Shown here: piece by piece, positions 5,717 to 8,588 of the stretch
Numbering within the stretch: the stretch's first letter is position 1
Layout of the letters: each line of letters starts with the position of its first letter
Source of the DNA: an uncultured Bacilli bacterium
GTDB taxonomy: Bacteria; Bacillota_I; Bacilli_A; RF39; UBA660
Length of the DNA stretch: 8,588 nt
Reading direction: 5' to 3'
Assembly: GCA_948479395.1 (NCBI GenBank)
Contig: CAOLUI010000016.1
Location: forward strand, 15,425 to 24,012
The notes under the pieces: model-generated
The model's input: only the letters and a program-made list of their open reading frames with translations
Database searches by the model: none
What the model was told of the DNA's origin: nothing
Translations under genes and position numbers: made by a program

Positions 5717-8290
5717 AATAAAAAAAGAAATTTGGTAATTGTAGTTGCTTTATTATTGCTGTTAGGAACAGGAACTTTTGTTTTTGCCAATCCTAGCGAA
5801 GATGATATAAGTGGTACAGGAAATATGGGTAATGGCGATGCTAGAAGTACTATTGATGACGATAGTAATTATAGTACAGATTATAATGAAGAAGATGATG
5901 AAAATACCAATTTAAATGATAATAGTATTTTAGAAAATAATGAGAATGATGAATTAATTAATAACACGGAAAGTAATATAGTAAATGGGAGGCGTGTTTC
6001 TAGTAGTGCTGGAGTAAATTTAGGAAATGTTATAACTAATAATACTCAAAGTAATAATGGAAACAGTACAAATAATAGTCAAAATAATAATGAAAATACT
6101 GGAAATAATGTAAATATACCAAATGAACCTGATATAAATGATAATCCCGAAGTTGATAATATTTATGATTTAGCGTTAAAGGCGGTAGAAAAAGCAGAAA
6201 ATTCATTAGATCCTAAGGATATTTTAGACGCTATTGATTTAGTTAGTAAAGTAGAAGATCAAGATAAAAGATTTGAGTTGGAAAAAAGAGTGAATGATGT
6301 TCAAAAAATAGTTGACTTAATTATTTTACTGGAAAAGTTATCTAATATGGTAAATAATGCGACAAATAAAAATGATATAAATGAAGCCAATAATTTTAGA
6401 ACTAAAGAACAAATAAAAGAAAAATTAAATAATTTGCCAAATTGCAATAAGAAAAATGAATTATCTAATATTTTAAATGATTTAATGAAAATTTTAGATG
6501 ATAATATAGCACCAGTTATTAATGGAATTAATGATGGTGAATATACAAATACAAAAGTATCTCTTGAAATAATTGATGATAATGATGTAGTTATAAAACT
6601 AAATGGTAATATTGTTTCGCAAGAACAAATAAAAGATATAATTTTAGATGGAAAATACGAATTAGTAGTTATTGACAAAGCGTTTAATGAAACTTCAATT
6701 AGTTTTACAATAGATACTAAAAATCCAATTATAACAGGTGTTGAAAATAATACTTATTATAATAAAGAAGTAGTTATTAACACTGTAGATAATGAAGAAG
6801 TAGAAGTCTATCTAGAAAAAAATGGAGTAAAAGCTGATAACTATAAATTGGGAGAAGCAATCAAAGAAGATGGAACATATAAAATATATGTAACAGATAA
6901 AGCTGGAAATGTATCCGATACGATAAGTTTTATAATAGATACAAGAAGACCAATTATAACAGGAGTAGAAAATAATGTTTATTATAACAAAGAAGTAGTT
7001 ATTAACACTGTGAATAATGAAGAAGTAGAAGCCTATCTAGAAAAAAATGGAGTAAAAGCTGATAACTATAAATTGGGAGAAGCAATCAAAGAAGATGGAA
7101 CATATAAAATATATGTAACAGATAAAGCTGGAAATGTATCTGAAACAATAAATTTTATAATTGATACGAAAAATCCTACAGCTTCTGTATCTTATAGCAC
7201 TAAGGATCCGACGAATGGGTCAGTTATTGCTAAATTAGAAAATTTTAGTGAAGAAGTAAAAATATTAAATAATAATGGTAGTAATGAGTATATTTTTAAT
7301 ACTAATGGAGAATTTTCTTTTGAAATCGAAGATTTAGCTGGTAATCGTACTTTAATTATAGCGAAGGTTGATAATATTGATAAAGAAGCTCCTTTATATA
7401 ATCACTTGGGAATTTTAAATTGGTCTAATTATAAGATGGGGAAGGATATTAATGTTGCTAAAACTTTAGATGAAGTAATGGTATTTGTAACTTTTAATGA
7501 AAGATTAAAAGTAAATCCTAAAGTTATAGTTAATGGAATAGAATTAGAAAGTTATTTAGATGAAGAAAATTCTAAAAATGGTTTATTTGTTTATTTAGTT
7601 AAATATGTTGTTCGAGATACGGATAAAGAAGAAATTCAATTTGTTGTTAAGGATTATGCTGATGAAGCAAGTAATGTGGGAAGCGAATTAAATAATAGTA
7701 ATATAAATCATGAAACTTATAAACAAGTAAAAGTTGTTTTAGAATCTAATTTTGAGTTTATAAATGGAGCATCATTTAATACCAATGAAATAGTAATTAA
7801 AAATCCCAATTATGCGTATATGACTGTTTATAATTGGCAATCAAAGAAAACTGATAGAGTAGAGTCTAATATTTATAAAGTTAGTGATAATACGATGTAT
7901 ACTTTTACTCTTTATGATAAAAATAATAATATTTTGGAACAGGCTAAAATGATTTATGATGATATAAATCCTAAAATTGTTGGCAGCGGAAAGAATGGTA
8001 ATGGAATCACATCAGTTATTAATGATCTTGTTTATGATAATGTAGATTTAATGATAACAGATAATGATTTGCATATAATTAAAAGAGTATTTGAAGATGG
8101 ACATGAAGAAGTAATAAAAGAATTTGGTAAATATGATAGTGATAAAAATAAGTATGTTTTGAATCTAAAGGATAATGGAAATTATAATATAGTTGCGGTT
8201 GACCGTGCTGGTAATGAAGCAAGCATAAGATTTACAGTTAAAGCAAGACCATTTGTTTCAGGAATATTATCAGTTCTTGATTTAAATTGA
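5714..8290 (+). CDS. Large exported Ig-repeat surface protein with acidic Asn-rich stalk
   Basis: The product has 858 residues. A Sec signal (1-25) has NKKR, a Leu/Val core and VFA before N26. Residues 26-150 are low-complexity, rich in Asn, Asp, Glu and Ser, like a flexible linker. Residues about 150-262 are helical (YDLALKAVEKAENS, then KRFELEKRVNDVQK), resembling helical modules seen in Gram-positive wall proteins. From 265 onward come about five bacterial Ig-like units, recognisable by strands ending in DKAFN, DKAGN, DKAGN, DLAGN and DRAGN (321, 395, 470, 540, 830). Units at 341-415 and 416-490 are nearly identical. Residues 560-750 look like further beta domains I cannot name. The C-terminus (PFVSGILSVLDLN) has no LPxTG, hydrophobic anchor or other wall-binding repeat, so the protein is either released or held by an uncleaved signal segment. 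Adhesion or matrix scaffolding is likely; the ligand is unknown. Confidence 0.8.
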   Translation: MNKKRNLVIVVALLLLLGTGTFVFANPSEDDISGTGNMGNGDARSTIDDDSNYSTDYNEEDDENTNLNDNSILENNENDELINNTESNIVNGRRVSSSAGVNLGNVITNNTQSNNGNSTNNSQNNNENTGNNVNIPNEPDINDNPEVDNIYDLALKAVEKAENSLDPKDILDAIDLVSKVEDQDKRFELEKRVNDVQKIVDLIILLEKLSNMVNNATNKNDINEANNFRTKEQIKEKLNNLPNCNKKNELSNILNDLMKILDDNIAPVINGINDGEYTNTKVSLEIIDDNDVVIKLNGNIVSQEQIKDIILDGKYELVVIDKAFNETSISFTIDTKNPIITGVENNTYYNKEVVINTVDNEEVEVYLEKNGVKADNYKLGEAIKEDGTYKIYVTDKAGNVSDTISFIIDTRRPIITGVENNVYYNKEVVINTVNNEEVEAYLEKNGVKADNYKLGEAIKEDGTYKIYVTDKAGNVSETINFIIDTKNPTASVSYSTKDPTNGSVIAKLENFSEEVKILNNNGSNEYIFNTNGEFSFEIEDLAGNRTLIIAKVDNIDKEAPLYNHLGILNWSNYKMGKDINVAKTLDEVMVFVTFNERLKVNPKVIVNGIELESYLDEENSKNGLFVYLVKYVVRDTDKEEIQFVVKDYADEASNVGSELNNSNINHETYKQVKVVLESNFEFINGASFNTNEIVIKNPNYAYMTVYNWQSKKTDRVESNIYKVSDNTMYTFTLYDKNNNILEQAKMIYDDINPKIVGSGKNGNGITSVINDLVYDNVDLMITDNDLHIIKRVFEDGHEEVIKEFGKYDSDKNKYVLNLKDNGNYNIVAVDRAGNEASIRFTVKARPFVSGILSVLDLN
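6727..7176 (+). repeat. Two 225-bp tandem repeats encoding 75-residue Ig-like units
   Basis: The unit at about 6727-6951 is repeated in frame at 6952-7176, an offset of exactly 225 bases. Positions 6808-6915 and 7033-7140 are identical over 108 bases, synonymous sites included, while the unit edges differ at scattered bases. The pattern points to a recent duplication or gene conversion within the surface-protein gene. Confidence 0.9.
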
Positions 8291-8308
8291 ATTTAAGAGG
8301 TTTTTAGT

Positions 8309-8588
8309 ATGGCTTATATGAAGTTTAAAGAGTTAACTAAATATTTTGATTTTAAACAAGAAATTTTAGATGTTAAAAGTTTACCAGATTATACAAAAGA
8401 ATATGTAAGTGAAAAAGAAAGAATATTAATTGCTTATAAAAATAGTAAAGATTATGTATTATTTACTGATAAACGAATGATTTTGTTTGATAGAGATCCG
8501 TTGGCAGCTTATTATAAAAAAATTCATATAGTTCCTTTTAAATCTATTTCATCTAGTGCAATAAACTATATGCCAAATAAAGTTGAAC
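8309..8588 (+). CDS. Bacterial PH-domain protein (3' truncated by window end)
   Basis: An open frame starts at ATG 8309 with AAGAGG at 8295-8300 and runs off the window; 93 residues are visible. Residues about 36-80 read ERILIAYKNSKDYVLFTDKRMILFDRD and then IHIVPFKSISS, the strand pattern of bacterial PH domains (bPH_1, YvbH/YxxB type): an ER.L.AYK strand, a FTDKRMI strand and an IPYxSI-like strand. There is no signal peptide in the visible part, so it is probably cytoplasmic. The function of these domains is generally unknown, and an envelope-stress or membrane-associated role has been suggested for some. The gene lies 18 bases after the surface protein with no terminator between, so it may be co-transcribed with it. 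Confidence 0.8.
   Translation, partial: MAYMKFKELTKYFDFKQEILDVKSLPDYTKEYVSEKERILIAYKNSKDYVLFTDKRMILFDRDPLAAYYKKIHIVPFKSISSSAINYMPNKVE

Noticed and set aside
6301..6678. 125-residue open frame on the minus strand
   Set aside because: It lies wholly inside the surface-protein gene, has biased composition typical of an antisense frame of Asn/Lys/Glu-rich sequence, and lacks a ribosome binding site.
6727..7176. CRISPR or other spaced-repeat array
   Set aside because: There are only two long, directly adjacent, in-frame units with no spacers; they encode protein domains.

Overview
The window is very AT-rich and nearly all coding sequence is on the + strand. Most genes carry strong purine-rich ribosome binding sites, and the tRNA and surface-protein genes have Gram-positive-type promoters. 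Tryptophan is encoded by TGG, and TGA is used as a stop (136-138 and 8288-8290), so the code is standard and not the Mycoplasma code. All of this fits a low-GC Bacillota, probably a host-associated (gut-type) Bacilli or Clostridia relative. The species cannot be named from the sequence alone.

Region 1 (1-3978) looks like a type VII secretion (T7SSb) effector module. It holds the tail of a small helical WXG100/LXG-partner-like protein (1-138), an overlapping 75-residue coiled-coil protein (119-346) and a DUF4176 protein (best start GTG 436). Next come a 978-residue modular effector (729-3665) and a second, divergent DUF4176-like protein (3667-3978). The effector has a secretion-type N-terminus and a Gly/Ala-rich hydrophobic pretoxin segment. 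A C3/VIP2-like ADP-ribosyltransferase domain follows (R573, S605-T606-S607, Q643-x-E645), and then an HD-type metallo-phosphohydrolase domain (H760, H792-D793, H806, H840, D877/D879). One chain thus joins a mono-ADP-ribosyltransferase to an HD-fold phosphodiesterase-like domain. That is the enzyme pair which Legionella SidE proteins use for phosphoribosyl-ubiquitination, although there the order and active-site motif differ. This is the most striking item in the window.

Region 2 (3979-4150) holds a tRNA-Arg(CCT) gene with an extended -10 promoter, an 11-bp perfect inverted repeat directly before its 5' end, and its own terminator.

Region 3 (4151-8588) is a cell-surface region. A TasA/camelysin-like secreted protein is followed after 18 bases by a type I signal peptidase with a Ser40/Lys81 dyad, and a strong terminator closes this pair. 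A consensus sigma-A promoter then drives an 858-residue exported protein made of an acidic Asn-rich stalk, a helical section and about five bacterial Ig-like units. Two of those units are a recent 225-bp tandem duplication. The window ends inside a gene for a bacterial PH-domain protein.

Working model: region 1 makes and escorts one large secreted effector, and region 3 builds a surface or matrix structure with its own processing peptidase. The tRNA gene separates the two modules, and nothing seen here shows that they cooperate.
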